Counted from the first letter of the stretch, positions 8,671 through 17,098 are shown. The stretch is 64,000 nt of DNA from an uncultured Eubacteriales bacterium (GCA_934432725.1 CAKRZE010000005.1:1-64000), one strand, 5' to 3'. Program-made: numbers and translations. The notes: generated by a model not told the origin, from the letters alone.

Positions 8671-8932
8671 TTACTCCGTTTTCAGCCGGAACAGCAGACT
8701 GCTCTTGCCGCCGTTTTTGCGATACTGCTGCTCGGTTTCGAGAAGTCCTGCTTTTTTTGAGGTCATGGATTCCGCGGCGAACGGTGGAGGGCGAATACTT
8801 GAGGTCGGCGGCAATGGTCGGGATGGCAGGCCAACACTCGTTATTTTCGTTCGTCCGGTCGGCGAGATAGATATATACCGCAACGGCTCTGTGCGGCAGC
8901 TCGGAGCGGTAAAGAAAATCAAGACGGCTCAT
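8671..8932 (-). pseudogene. Frameshifted HTH protein of conjugative elements
   Basis: The start (MSRLDFLYRSELPHRAVAVY) and HTH (IAADLKYSPSTVRRGIHDLKK) match a small winged-helix protein often found beside the coupling-protein gene of clostridial ICEs. After an A7 run on the coding strand (plus 8752-8758) the zero frame turns into Arg/Ser-rich sequence. Dropping one A restores DLKKAGLLETEQQYRKNG and KSSLLFRLKTE before a stop at 8671, giving a normal ~86-residue protein. The original frame would run on to 8498. The start overlaps the coupling-protein stop (ATGA). Either a true frameshift or a homopolymer error. Confidence 0.75.
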
Positions 8933-10536
8933 TGCTTTGCACCTCCGTTTCGGTTAAGTCTTTTATGATCTCTGCTTCCGTTACATCGGGAGCAGTTTCT
9001 TTTTTTCGGCGGCGAGGTACGGACGGGCTTGCCGCCTCGCTTTTCGCTCTTGGGCTGCGTTCTCTGCGGCTCGTTCTTGGGGCTGTCCTGCTGTGCCTGA
9101 CCGCCGCCGTCAGCGTCGCTCGGTGCAGGTGTTTCCTCTTTCCACTCCGGCGGATATTTTTCGAGGATGCCGTCTTGAATTTCTTTCTTGTCGGCATACT
9201 TGACCTCACGGTTGCCTTGGTCAGGAACGGTATAAGGGTGTTCATCGTCAAACTCAATGCCCCATTTGAAGAACAGCTTGAGGTGTACCCGCATCGGATG
9301 CACACCTGTTTTCATGACGATAAAATCGCCCTTTGGAAGAGATTTGAGTTCGTCCGGCGTCAGCAGCGGTCGCTCTATCATTTGGAGCGACTGCGACGGA
9401 TCGTTTTTACTCCTGCTGACCGAGCCACTCATAACCGTGCGGCTGCCGAGTGCTTTGGAAAGCGTTTCGGCCGAGCTGCTGTTTGGCGCAAAGCCGCCGA
9501 AGATGGTGTCCTGCGTATTATCCACGATGATCTCCGCACCTTCCTTGCCGTAGTTTTTCTCCAACTGTGCAAAGGATTGGATGATGGGAACGATCTGCAA
9601 GCGCCTTGAACGGGAGGCGGAGAACATCATTTCCGCACTTTCTATTTTGGGCAGCGTGCCGAACTCATCACAGAAGAACACACAGCGGTTCTTGAGCTTA
9701 CCGCCGTTTTCATCGGCAACGGCGAGTATCTCACGGTAGAGCTGTTGGATAATCAGTGAGATCATAAAGAAGGTGTTGGGATTTTCCTCCGGCATAATTA
9801 CGAAGATAGCCGATTTCCGGTTGCAGAAGGTTTCGGCGTCTATCTCGGTATCGAAGCACAGGAGCTGCTCTAACTCGGTGTCAAGGAAAGCATTGAGTCG
9901 GGAGAGCGCGGTTGACATGACTGATGCCATACTCTGTTCGGCAGTGTTCAGTGCCGCACCCGCAAACCATTTCGCTTTATGCTCATTCGGGAGCAGTTCC
10001 ATAAGCTGCTGAAACTGATTCTTGCCCTTTTTCTTTGATGGCGCAAGTAACTCTTGAATGACCTTGAACACCGACACGATATGCCGCTTTTCCGGCGCAC
10101 AGAATTCCGCTACCAACAAAATAGTTGCCGTCAGCAAGCCCTCGGCGGCGTCATAGAAGTATGCGTTCTGTCCGAAGGAGGCGGCGTCCATGCCGGAGAG
10201 GATAATGGTTTTGGATATAATTTTGGCGTACTTCTCGGCTTTCGCCTTGTAGACGATTTGGTCGGGATGCTTTGCGTATAGGTAGGTGTACTTATCGTCG
10301 AAGCATTCCGAGGAGTCGGTGCAGACGATCTCAATGTCGGGCAGCGCCGACAGCACCATCATCAGATGGAGAATTTTGATCTCGATGTTGGTATGCGACA
10401 GCACCGAAATATTGGTGGGCGACACAAGGTAAAAGAGCAGTTCGCCCTTATTGGTTGAAAGACCGTATTTCGTGAATGTCTTAATGCCGAGCAGATCCTG
10501 CACCGAACGGCCTTTTTTCTTTTTCTGCTGTTTCAT
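8929..10536 (-). CDS. Chimera of VirB4 N-terminus and VirD4/TraG coupling protein without Walker A
   Basis: 535 residues from ATG 10536 (GGAG 9 bases upstream). Residues 1 to ~75 (KGRSVQDLLGIKTFTKYG ... EIVCTDSSECFDD) match the start of the ICE VirB4-type ATPase that normally follows PrgI. From KYTYLYAKHPDQIVYKAK on, it is the C-terminal part of a VirD4/TraG coupling protein, with Walker B (RCVFFCDEFGT), the arginine-rich segment FSASRSRRLQIVPIIQS and DNTQDTIFGG. No GxxGxGK[ST] loop is present, because the N-terminal half of the coupling protein is missing. The tail is Pro/Lys/Arg-rich. It could not power DNA transfer by itself. Its place, between PrgI and the small HTH gene, suggests a rearrangement joined two distant operon parts. 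Confidence 0.85.
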   Translation of the reverse strand: MKQQKKKKGRSVQDLLGIKTFTKYGLSTNKGELLFYLVSPTNISVLSHTNIEIKILHLMMVLSALPDIEIVCTDSSECFDDKYTYLYAKHPDQIVYKAKAEKYAKIISKTIILSGMDAASFGQNAYFYDAAEGLLTATILLVAEFCAPEKRHIVSVFKVIQELLAPSKKKGKNQFQQLMELLPNEHKAKWFAGAALNTAEQSMASVMSTALSRLNAFLDTELEQLLCFDTEIDAETFCNRKSAIFVIMPEENPNTFFMISLIIQQLYREILAVADENGGKLKNRCVFFCDEFGTLPKIESAEMMFSASRSRRLQIVPIIQSFAQLEKNYGKEGAEIIVDNTQDTIFGGFAPNSSSAETLSKALGSRTVMSGSVSRSKNDPSQSLQMIERPLLTPDELKSLPKGDFIVMKTGVHPMRVHLKLFFKWGIEFDDEHPYTVPDQGNREVKYADKKEIQDGILEKYPPEWKEETPAPSDADGGGQAQQDSPKNEPQRTQPKSEKRGGKPVRTSPPKKRNCSRCNGSRDHKRLNRNGGAKQ

Positions 10537-10541
10537 GATCA

Positions 10542-10802
10542 TCATCTCCATTCAAAGTATTGCTGTGTGGATATAAAGTAGCACACAGCGTAACGCATGA
10601 AGTCGAGTACGGTAGTATCGTCCATGCGGATCGTTAAAAAGCCGTAGCACAACACAGCCACGGCCGGTAAGAAAATATGCAGCTGCACCAGCGCCAGCAC
10701 CGACAGCAGGGCGGCTACGGCAAGGATAACAAAGTCCCGCAAGCTCCAAAGCCACAGGTTGGCCGTGGCCTTGAGGTTCTGCGGATAGATATATTGCGTC
10801 AT
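10542..10802 (-). CDS. PrgI-family conjugation membrane protein (VirB3-like)
   Basis: 86 residues, MTQYIYPQNLKATANLWLWSLRD followed by two adjacent hydrophobic segments (residues 25-60), then a short cytoplasmic tail ending in YFEWR. This is the PrgI family, which sits immediately before VirB4 in type IV secretion operons of Gram-positive ICEs. The start overlaps the upstream gene stop by 4 bases; the stop is just before the chimeric VirB4 start, as expected for the native PrgI-VirB4 junction. Confidence 0.85.
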   Translation of the reverse strand: MTQYIYPQNLKATANLWLWSLRDFVILAVAALLSVLALVQLHIFLPAVAVLCYGFLTIRMDDTTVLDFMRYAVCYFISTQQYFEWR

Positions 10803-11524
10803 TGCGTCATTCCTCCGATTTCCATGCCGCCGACATCTTCGCAGAATTCCTTGGGTGTCTGTCCGTATTCCTCACGGAGCTTCTCGGCAATCATATCCTT
10901 GATGAGCTGCGCTTCCGCATCGGTCGGCACATAGTCAAAGTATGAGGAGCCGCTGTCGCGGCTGATCTCGCATTCGATGCGCAGAGTGTCGGCAAAGGGA
11001 TTGTATTTGGCGTACATATTCAGCCATGTGCCGTCCTCCAAGGTGGTGTCGATCCCGAACTTTTTGTCTACATCGAACCATGTTTCGAGATAACAGGTGA
11101 TCTGATGCTCGATGTCGCAATCCACCCCCATATCCCGGTCGACCGCAAGCATATCCCTTGTCAATTCCGGCGTATCCATTTTAGTTATAATGGATGTCGG
11201 ACGATATTCGGCGTCGGTGTTGTGATTTTCAAGCTGTTCACGGATATGCTCTGCAAGCTGTTCCGAGAGGAAATTACCGCACACTGCTTTTGCCTGCTCA
11301 TGGATAATGCCGAGATATTTCAACCCGACCTTGTAACGGGACAGGAGCTTGTCATAGGTCATTTTCTCGTTTAATGACGGCTCGAATATACCGTAATCGC
11401 CGTACCAATTTGCATATCGCTCGGTTTGCGGAATGTCTGCCGCTTCCTCATAGGCGGCAATGATTTTGAATGCGTCCGAGCCGTACTTTTGCAAAAATCT
11501 GTTTGCCTGCATATAGTTTTTCAT
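10799..11524 (-). CDS. Unknown ICE-associated protein
   Basis: 241 residues, ATG 11524 after AAGGAGGTGCGCT. No signal peptide or membrane segment; mixed alpha/beta composition (MQANRFLQKYGSDAFKIIAAYEEA ...). I recognise it only as the sort of accessory gene carried by clostridial conjugative elements and cannot assign a function. It precedes PrgI with a 4-base overlap, so it belongs to the same operon. Confidence 0.7.
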   Translation of the reverse strand: MKNYMQANRFLQKYGSDAFKIIAAYEEAADIPQTERYANWYGDYGIFEPSLNEKMTYDKLLSRYKVGLKYLGIIHEQAKAVCGNFLSEQLAEHIREQLENHNTDAEYRPTSIITKMDTPELTRDMLAVDRDMGVDCDIEHQITCYLETWFDVDKKFGIDTTLEDGTWLNMYAKYNPFADTLRIECEISRDSGSSYFDYVPTDAEAQLIKDMIAEKLREEYGQTPKEFCEDVGGMEIGGMTQ

Positions 11525-11535
11525 AGCGCACCTCC

Positions 11536-11682
11536 TTATTTGCCTGCGGCTTTGGCTACCGTGCGCGTAAGGTTTACCGCCGTTGTAGTCGCATGAACCA
11601 CCGACATCATATTTACCTTAACGCTTGAATCAAGCCCGAACTGCTGAGGACTTCGGAAAGGCACTTTTTTAATGTCGGTCAT
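11536..11682 (-). CDS. 48-residue peptide coupled to the recombinase
   Basis: Open frame of 48 residues (MTDIKKVPFRSPQQFGLD ... TRTVAKAAGK) whose ATG overlaps the recombinase stop in an ATGA arrangement, with the next gene's ribosome site right after its stop. Basic C-terminus, no recognisable domain. It could be a genuine small protein or the stub of a longer gene cut by recombination. Confidence 0.45.
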   Translation of the reverse strand: MTDIKKVPFRSPQQFGLDSSVKVNMMSVVHATTTAVNLTRTVAKAAGK

Positions 11683-13274
11683 ATCAGACCGACGAAACGA
11701 TAATAAATATCAAATTGCTGAACCCATACGCCGTCTATGTTCTGCCGTTCACCGACCACGATTTTGTCGATCAGGTCGCTGACGATCTGCGGAGTGAGCT
11801 TGCGGATATCCCTGTACTTACGGATGATCTCAATAAACATTTCTGTGTTGATCTGCTGCTTATCCACGGCAGAGAAATGATTTTCGATTTCCTCAATCTC
11901 GCTTTGCAGTTTTTTGAACTCGGCATCGTATTTTTCGGTCATGTCAAGGTAGCGGTGTTCGGGAATGCGACCGAGTGCTTTGTCCTCATAGATGTTGGAG
12001 ATAATAATGTCGATTTCCGCAAGCCGCGCTTTGGCTTTTTCCACCTGCTTCATCAGCGTTTTGCGGTCGGAGGTCTGCTCGTCCACCGCCATCGTACATA
12101 GCTCCTGCAGTAGTTTTCCGTCATCCTTGAGGGCAAGCCGCGCCTTTTCACGAATGCTTGCAAGCACCATTTTCTGTGCGTCTATGCTTGATAGGAAGTG
12201 ATGTGTACAGTAGGATCTCCCATGATTGCGGTAGGTGCGGCAGCAGTAGAACTCACGGTCTTTTCCGTTTTTCTTGCTGTTGCGGGACATCGTTTTTCCG
12301 CACTCGGCGCATTTCAGCACACCGTTGAGAACGCCCTTGGGGACGAGGTCGACCTCCTTGTGCCGCCTTTCAAGCATACGCTGTACCGTTTCAAAGTCCT
12401 CTTTGCTGATGATCGGCTCATGCATACCCTCGATGATCACCAACTCATCCGGCGAGCTTTTGACTCGCTTTTTCAGTTGGAAGGACACGGTCGGTCGTTT
12501 GTTGCCGACCATAGCTCCGGTGTAGGTGGGATCGTGCAGCATTTTGCGGATGGTCTGCTCATGCCAGATATATTTTTCTGCCGGAAGCGTTCCGCATTTA
12601 AGACCGACCTCAGCATAGTGATAGGAGGGACGCAACACCTTTTCGTGCTGCAGCATTGTTCCAATCGCTCTGCCGCCGTAGCCCTGTAAGGCAAGGTCGA
12701 ATATGTGCCGCACGACCTTTGCCGCCGTTTCATCGACAATAAAGCGGTGTTTCTTTTCGGGGTCGATGAGATATCCGTAGGGCGGTAAATTGCCGGTGAA
12801 CAAGCCGTTGGCACGGCGGTTCGCCATAGACGCACGCTGCTTTTTGGATATGTCACGGGCGTACATCTCGTTCAGCACATTTTTGAACGGGGCGATATCG
12901 TTATCGTCGTACAGCGTGTCCACGCCGTCCCCGACAGCGATATACCTGACATCATACTGCGGAAAAATAATGTCGGTGTACTGTCCGGTGAGGATGTGGT
13001 TTCTGCCGAGGCGGCTCAGATCCTTGGTCAGCACCAAGTTGATCTTTCCCATTTCGATATCGCCCATCATCCGCTTGAACTCCGGTCGGTTGAAGTTGGT
13101 GCCTGAGTATCCGTCATCGGCATAATACTCCACCACTCGGAAGCCATGCTCATTTGCGTATCGGGTCAATATTTGTTTTTGCGTTGTGATACTGTTGCTT
13201 TCCCTGTCGGTGACACCGTCATCGGCAGAGATGCGGGTGTAGATTCCCGCATGATATTCCTGCTGCTCTTTCAT
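11679..13274 (-). CDS. tnpX: Large serine recombinase, TnpX type
   Basis: 531 residues from ATG 13274, chosen for GGAAAGGAGT 6 bases upstream. Resolvase domain at residues 8-150 with the nucleophile serine in YTRIS, then the recombinase domain (LPPYGYLIDPEKKHRF), a zinc-ribbon (CAECGKTM ... FYCC ... YC) near 330-370 and a C-terminal coiled coil (about 400-470). This is the TnpX/Tn4451 group that excises and integrates mobilizable elements using a dinucleotide core. The neighbouring tnpW and relaxase genes agree with a Tn4451-like unit. The frame is intact, so it may be active. The symbol is by family resemblance. Confidence 0.9.
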   Translation of the reverse strand: MKEQQEYHAGIYTRISADDGVTDRESNSITTQKQILTRYANEHGFRVVEYYADDGYSGTNFNRPEFKRMMGDIEMGKINLVLTKDLSRLGRNHILTGQYTDIIFPQYDVRYIAVGDGVDTLYDDNDIAPFKNVLNEMYARDISKKQRASMANRRANGLFTGNLPPYGYLIDPEKKHRFIVDETAAKVVRHIFDLALQGYGGRAIGTMLQHEKVLRPSYHYAEVGLKCGTLPAEKYIWHEQTIRKMLHDPTYTGAMVGNKRPTVSFQLKKRVKSSPDELVIIEGMHEPIISKEDFETVQRMLERRHKEVDLVPKGVLNGVLKCAECGKTMSRNSKKNGKDREFYCCRTYRNHGRSYCTHHFLSSIDAQKMVLASIREKARLALKDDGKLLQELCTMAVDEQTSDRKTLMKQVEKAKARLAEIDIIISNIYEDKALGRIPEHRYLDMTEKYDAEFKKLQSEIEEIENHFSAVDKQQINTEMFIEIIRKYRDIRKLTPQIVSDLIDKIVVGERQNIDGVWVQQFDIYYRFVGLI

Positions 13275-13382
13275 TTCTGACTCCTTTCCGTCGGCAGCAG
13301 CTTCACCGTATCGCCAAGCATTATACCGCACCTCTTTTCAAATATCCAGCGGCAATACGGTGAAACCGCAAAAACTTCGGAA

Positions 13383-13568
13383 TTAGTTTTTTACCTGTGA
13401 TTTTGCCTCTCTGCGTATGGTGCGCTCAAGAATTTCTTTCATCGTTTCCGTGTTCTTTTTTGCAAAGAAGTTGCCGACCTTATACACCGTGTTTCCGAAA
13501 CGGTATACTCGGATTTTTTCCGGCTCGTTCAGCATAAGCGCTGCTTTATCAAAAGTTTTATTTTCCAT
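13383..13568 (-). CDS. tnpW: TnpW family transposon protein
   Basis: 61 residues from ATG 13568 after GGAAAGGAATTT. The segment EKIRVYRFGNTVYKVGNFF followed by ETMKEILERTIRRE is the short TnpW pattern (beta strand, then a basic helix) found beside TnpX recombinases in Tn4451-like elements. Role unknown. Lies 34 bases after the relaxase stop and about 110 bases before tnpX. Confidence 0.75.
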   Translation of the reverse strand: MENKTFDKAALMLNEPEKIRVYRFGNTVYKVGNFFAKKNTETMKEILERTIRREAKSQVKN

Positions 13569-13602
13569 AAATTCCTTTCCGCCATAAGGCTGTTCGGTAT
13601 TT

Positions 13603-14964
13603 TTACATTCCGCCCATAACCGGACCGGAATTTTTCTTTTTATGCTCTGAGGGGAAGTGCCTTGTGGTGCAATCCTCAACGGGAGCGTCATCGTCAATGA
13701 TGCCTGTTATATCAGCCGCAAGATAAGCTGCGTCAGATAATACAGCGCCGTTATCGCCGAGGGAATAACCGTGATCCAAAATATCCGGCTCAAATACTTC
13801 TCCGCCGTATCCGTCAGCATGGAGAGATTGTTCGAATAATAATCGCTGATCCTCCCAACCCGTTTCTCGGTATCCGACACCGCCGTTTTCATCGAGTCGG
13901 TAAATTCCGCCGCCGATTTCCTCATTTTGTTCTGAAATTCCGTCACCGCCGCTTGGCACTGTGCGTTGTTCTCGGTCAGAATATTCAGCTGCTCGTTCAT
14001 ATACTCCGTCAGTTCCTCTTTGGTTGTCAGCGTTTCGGTTGCGCTCATCAGCCGTGAGAGCAGTTCTATCTGCGCCTTCTGCGTATCGAGCATCCCTTTC
14101 CAGTTCGGCTCGGTCACCGTTACGCAGGGCTTCACTTCGGCGGCTCTCTGCATACTCTGCCGCGCTCTCGCTTTCAGTTCCTCCGAGGATAATCTCCCGT
14201 ATTCCGAATTCATATTCCATATTCTCCTTAAGATATTTTTCTTCGTGCAGACTGCGGTCGCGGCATCGCTTTCCGTCCTGCGTGATATAGGTGATATATT
14301 TTCTTTCACCCGTCCACACCACACCGTAGCCCTCGGCTTCCATCAGCCGAATAAAATCCTGCTTTGACCGAGCAGTCGCCATTGCGTCGTCTATCGCCGC
14401 CGCAAGCTGCATTTTATAACTCTCGCCCCGCACAGCCGAGCGATATTCTTTTGAGGACATTTGCTGTATCTTTTCCTGTTTTCTGCTCGGTCTTAAAACC
14501 GACAGTCCGTACTCCGTACACAGCTTGTCCGAGGCGTTTCGCAGTCGCTCTATAAAATCTTTAGGCGGACGGAGCTTATATCCGTTCTCACAGCTTACGC
14601 TGTTGATAATAAAATGCGAATGAATATGCGCCTTATCGGTATGGGTAGTCACCAAGACTTCATATTCGGAAAATTCCCGTTCCGCAAACTTCAAAGCAAT
14701 TTCGTGTGCGGTTTCGGGAGTAATGTTTTCCTCCGGCGAGAAGGACTGCACCAGATGATAAAACATTCTGCCGTCCGTTTTTCCGTACCGCATTTTGGTT
14801 GACAGCATTTCGTGGTATGCGCTTTCGGCAACGCAGTTCACACCGCCGATCAATTTTTTATCTCCGCACACGGTTTTGCTGTCGCGCTTACAGTAGGAAA
14901 GAATAAATTTGAGTCCTGCTTTCGATTGGGAACGCTTGCTCTGTATTAAATTTACCGTTGCCAT
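13603..14964 (-). CDS. MobP-type relaxase
   Basis: 453 residues. The N-terminal nicking domain (residues 1-220) has the three-histidine metal motif HTDKAHIHSHFIIN and an early SYCKRD segment that may hold the catalytic tyrosine. The C-terminal ~190 residues are low-complexity and rich in Glu, Arg, Gly and Asp, and the same DNA encodes another protein in a different frame (13707-14213). Start ATG 14964 overlaps the MobC remnant stop (TGATG). It would nick oriT and pilot the strand; its partner MobC is truncated here. Confidence 0.88.
   Translation of the reverse strand: MATVNLIQSKRSQSKAGLKFILSYCKRDSKTVCGDKKLIGGVNCVAESAYHEMLSTKMRYGKTDGRMFYHLVQSFSPEENITPETAHEIALKFAEREFSEYEVLVTTHTDKAHIHSHFIINSVSCENGYKLRPPKDFIERLRNASDKLCTEYGLSVLRPSRKQEKIQQMSSKEYRSAVRGESYKMQLAAAIDDAMATARSKQDFIRLMEAEGYGVVWTGERKYITYITQDGKRCRDRSLHEEKYLKENMEYEFGIREIILGGTESESAAEYAESRRSEALRNGDRAELERDARYAEGADRTALTADERNRNADNQRGTDGVYERAAEYSDREQRTVPSGGDGISEQNEEIGGGIYRLDENGGVGYRETGWEDQRLLFEQSLHADGYGGEVFEPDILDHGYSLGDNGAVLSDAAYLAADITGIIDDDAPVEDCTTRHFPSEHKKKNSGPVMGGM
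13707..14213 (-). CDS. Coiled-coil membrane protein nested in the relaxase gene (MobB-like)
   Basis: 168 residues in another frame of the same strand, wholly inside the relaxase gene. It begins MNSEYGRLSSEELKARARQS, with AAGGAG 10 bases before the ATG. A long helical region (LTEYMNEQLNILTENNAQCQ ... MRKSAAEF) is followed by a C-terminal membrane segment (IFWITVIPSAITALYYLTQ). This ordered architecture, against the low-complexity relaxase tail in the other frame, suggests it is the constrained product. Overlapping mob genes inside relaxase genes are known from ColE1-type plasmids. Probably a mobilization accessory protein at the membrane. Confidence 0.65.
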   Translation of the reverse strand: MNSEYGRLSSEELKARARQSMQRAAEVKPCVTVTEPNWKGMLDTQKAQIELLSRLMSATETLTTKEELTEYMNEQLNILTENNAQCQAAVTEFQNKMRKSAAEFTDSMKTAVSDTEKRVGRISDYYSNNLSMLTDTAEKYLSRIFWITVIPSAITALYYLTQLILRLI

Positions 14965-15185
14965 CACTGCCACCGCTTTCTGTCAAGCAGAGAACAAAGA
15001 AGTTCGTTCAGCCTTGCATACTCACCCTTGACTTCGGACAGATCGGCAACCGATACTCTGCCCATATTGCAAAGCAGCGTGAGTCGGTTTAGGTTTTTAC
15101 CGATTGCCTTTTGTTCTCGGATAATATTTTCAAGCCCGTCCACCACAATGATTTGTTTGTTAAGGCAGGAGCGTGTAACATAGTC
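14964..15185 (-). pseudogene. MobC remnant, N-terminus missing
   Basis: DYVTRSCLNKQIIVVDG ... IREQKAIGKNLNRLTLLCN continues to RLNELLCSLLDRKRWQ, the C-terminal half of a MobC-type relaxosome protein. The N-terminal ribbon-helix-helix half is absent; the frame upstream reads unrelated sequence with no start codon, and the 87-residue gene ends at 15188. Two adjacent GTG codons (15146, 15143) are the only starts and lack a ribosome site. Probably a deletion junction. Confidence 0.65.
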
Positions 15186-15187
15186 CG

Positions 15188-15451
15188 TTAATCGGAGACA
15201 TCGGCAGCTTTCATCTGCGGTGCGTGTTCGTAGAGACCGACATATTCCCGCACCGTAGAAATCTCATCCTGAATGTCTGCAATTTTACTGCGGTATTCAT
15301 CTGAGAGGTTTTTGTCGGCGTTGCTTAGAAATTGACCGTTGTATTTTATGCGGCAGAGGGGGATGCCGTCCGAGGATATCTCCAACCATCCGCCGTCTAT
15401 CTTGGTGTCGTACCGAGCCCTGAGCCGTTTGGCTAATTCTTTCTGCAGCAT
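15188..15451 (-). CDS. Small ICE-associated protein, possibly the end of a larger one
   Basis: 87 residues from ATG 15451 after AAAAGGAGAAAACAGAT. The C-terminal half (YRSKIADIQDEISTVREYVGLYEHAP) resembles the end of large accessory proteins of clostridial conjugative elements. It stops at the exact point where the MobC remnant starts. No function assigned. Confidence 0.6.
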   Translation of the reverse strand: MLQKELAKRLRARYDTKIDGGWLEISSDGIPLCRIKYNGQFLSNADKNLSDEYRSKIADIQDEISTVREYVGLYEHAPQMKAADVSD

Positions 15452-15482
15452 ATCTGTTTTCTCCTTTTTGAGGGTAATAAAA

Positions 15483-15515
15483 AAGGCAGATAGATTTTTG
15501 ATTTCTATCTGCCTT
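15483..15515. repeat. 12-bp inverted repeat upstream of the 87-residue gene
   Basis: AAGGCAGATAGA (15483-15494) and its exact complement (15504-15515) with a 9-base T-rich loop. Lies 31 bases before the start of the minus-strand gene, so it may be an operator or attenuator, or mark the element end. Confidence 0.55.
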
Positions 15516-15621
15516 GCGTATCATTATTCGGTTGTGTGAGAGTTCAAGACATCCAACAAAGGGAAAACATCATTTTTATATCTGTCAAAACGGTTCGCTG
15601 AAATTTTGCCGTATAAACGGT

Positions 15622-15673
15622 GAAAACCCCGATTTTATCGGGGTTTTCACGGGCTACATCTATTTTGTAGCCC
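15622..15673 (-). terminator. Tandem hairpins downstream of tRNA-Tyr
   Basis: Two adjacent hairpins: 15651-15673 (GGGCTACA / TGTAGCCC) and 15622-15648 (GAAAACCCCGA / TCGGGGTTTTC). Reading the minus strand they follow the tRNA 3' end by a few bases and fit transcription terminators. Confidence 0.7.
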
Positions 15674-15678
15674 TTTTA

Positions 15679-15763
15679 TGGTGGGAGATGGTGGATTCGA
15701 ACCACCGAAGTCGGTGACAACAGATTTACAGTCTGCCCCCTTTGGCCGCTCGGGAAATCTCCC
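15679..15763 (-). tRNA. tRNA-Tyr (GTA)
   Basis: 85 bases including encoded CCA. Acceptor GGGAGAT / ATCTCCC, D-arm, anticodon loop CTGTAAA with GTA anticodon, long class II variable arm (TTGTCACCGACTTCGG) and TTCGAATC T-loop. Confidence 0.95.
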
Positions 15764-16011
15764 TCAACAGAACATATCTACTATATCACATTCTTCGGCT
15801 TCTGTCAATATTTTTTTGAAATAAATTTGCCGAAAATCGGATGCTGCGGGGAACAAACGGTGAGAGACGGGATCTTGCAAGTCCGTGCGGGATGCGCTGA
15901 CAGAGCAGCTTCGGGAAAGCTCGCTTCGAAAAAGAGCCGGATGTATGGTTATGTGCAAAAGCCTTGTTTGTTTCATACAATTATGACCCGGAAGATTTGG
16001 AAATCCGTACA
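15764..16011. other. Intergenic region without a supported gene
   Basis: Lies between tRNA-Tyr and the promoter of the surface protein gene. Frames of 60-80 codons exist on both strands but lack ribosome sites and domain-like composition. I see nothing definite. Confidence 0.6.
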
Positions 16012-16041
16012 TTGACAGCTTTGCGGAGCATATGGTATACT
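16012..16041 (+). promoter_or_regulatory. Promoter of the surface protein gene
   Basis: TTGACA, 18-base spacer, TATACT on the plus strand. The transcript would have a leader of about 180 bases before the ATG at 16228. Confidence 0.7.
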
Positions 16042-16227
16042 GTTACCGTGGAATAAAATGGAGTGGAATCGGGATGATCCGAAAGAGGACAGAAGGGGAC
16101 GCGGCAAAATGTTTCGCGCCTGTTTTATATCTTTCATTGTCAGAGCAATATTGGTTCTGCTTCTCCAAAACTCTCACAGTTTCCGGAAGAAAGGAAGCTT
16201 TCGCTGAAGCGAGAGCTATGGTGAATC

Positions 16228-16884
16228 ATGATGAAAAAGACAGCAGTCCTGATCCTGATGCTGCTTCTGGCGGCGGCATTGACGATTCCTGCCGCAGCAG
16301 CAAACATTTCCTTCGGTATTATGACCGAAGAAGAGGCCCCCTACATTGTGGAGGAGGACGGTCAGGAGGAGGAAAACGGTCGTTATTTTGACGGGGAGCG
16401 CTATATTATTTACAAATTTATGTTTGATGAGGGCGATACTCACGCGACACTTCGGCTTCCGCTTTCCAGTGGATATGCCGTCTGTGTGTCCACTGACTAT
16501 AATGAGGATACGGGAGAGGGGAATTTTACCGAGCTGATTAAGCAACCGCTTCCGAACGAAAATGCGTCCGGCTGGTGGAACTGCTATTCGGAGCCGATCG
16601 ATCTGTCATCGTACCTTTCTGCCTGCAAAAATCGCACGATTTATATTAAAGTGGGTGACTATACTCCTTCCGATGGCTTCGGCGGATATTTGTATCGCAC
16701 GACCGTTGAGCTGGAAGGCGTTTGCCCGGTGACCTTTGTTTCTTCGAACGGCGCTTCCGGCGATACCGGAACGACAGAGCCGGAAAATCCCAACCCTTCT
16801 ACAGCAGATGCGGGAATTGCGGTTGCAGTTATGATGGTTGCTGCGGGAGCGGCGGTTGTTCTGGTAAAGAAGAAGCACCGCTGA
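16228..16884 (+). CDS. Secreted surface protein with C-terminal anchor
   Basis: 218 residues. N-terminal signal peptide (MMKKTAVLILMLLLAAALTIPAAAA), a beta-rich ectodomain (TLRLPLSSGYAVCVSTDYN ... TIYIKVGDYTP), a Thr/Pro/Asn-rich linker (TGTTEPENPNPST), a hydrophobic segment (GIAVAVMMVAAGAAVVLV) and KKKHR. The NPSTADAG sequence just before the membrane segment resembles a sortase-type sorting signal (NPxTxD-like) but is not a standard LPxTG. Likely exported and held at the envelope. Ligand unknown. Confidence 0.8.
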   Translation: MMKKTAVLILMLLLAAALTIPAAAANISFGIMTEEEAPYIVEEDGQEEENGRYFDGERYIIYKFMFDEGDTHATLRLPLSSGYAVCVSTDYNEDTGEGNFTELIKQPLPNENASGWWNCYSEPIDLSSYLSACKNRTIYIKVGDYTPSDGFGGYLYRTTVELEGVCPVTFVSSNGASGDTGTTEPENPNPSTADAGIAVAVMMVAAGAAVVLVKKKHR

Positions 16885-17060
16885 TTCACGGATCCTGTGG
16901 GAGAGGCAGATTTGGTCCGTGAGCGGACAGCAAGCCGGAGGAGGCTCTGACCTCTGCGCTGTACTGACCGGTCTCGGTGCTGCATATGCTCTTACTTCAC
17001 AGGGAGCTTGCCATTTCTCCCGGAAATGGCTTGCTGAAGTGGTTCTTTTGCGACAGAAAA

Positions 17061-17098
17061 GACCTGTGCCGTTCCGTGGTCTGCGGACGGTACAGGTC
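17061..17098 (+). terminator. Hairpin downstream of the surface protein gene
   Basis: GACCTGT / ACAGGTC outer stem with inner pairing, followed by AATTTTG. A weaker hairpin (GCCATTT / AAATGGC) lies about 40 bases earlier. Confidence 0.5.

Noticed and set aside
15764..16012. Minus-strand frame of 82 codons beside tRNA-Tyr
   Set aside because: No ribosome site, no recognisable features.
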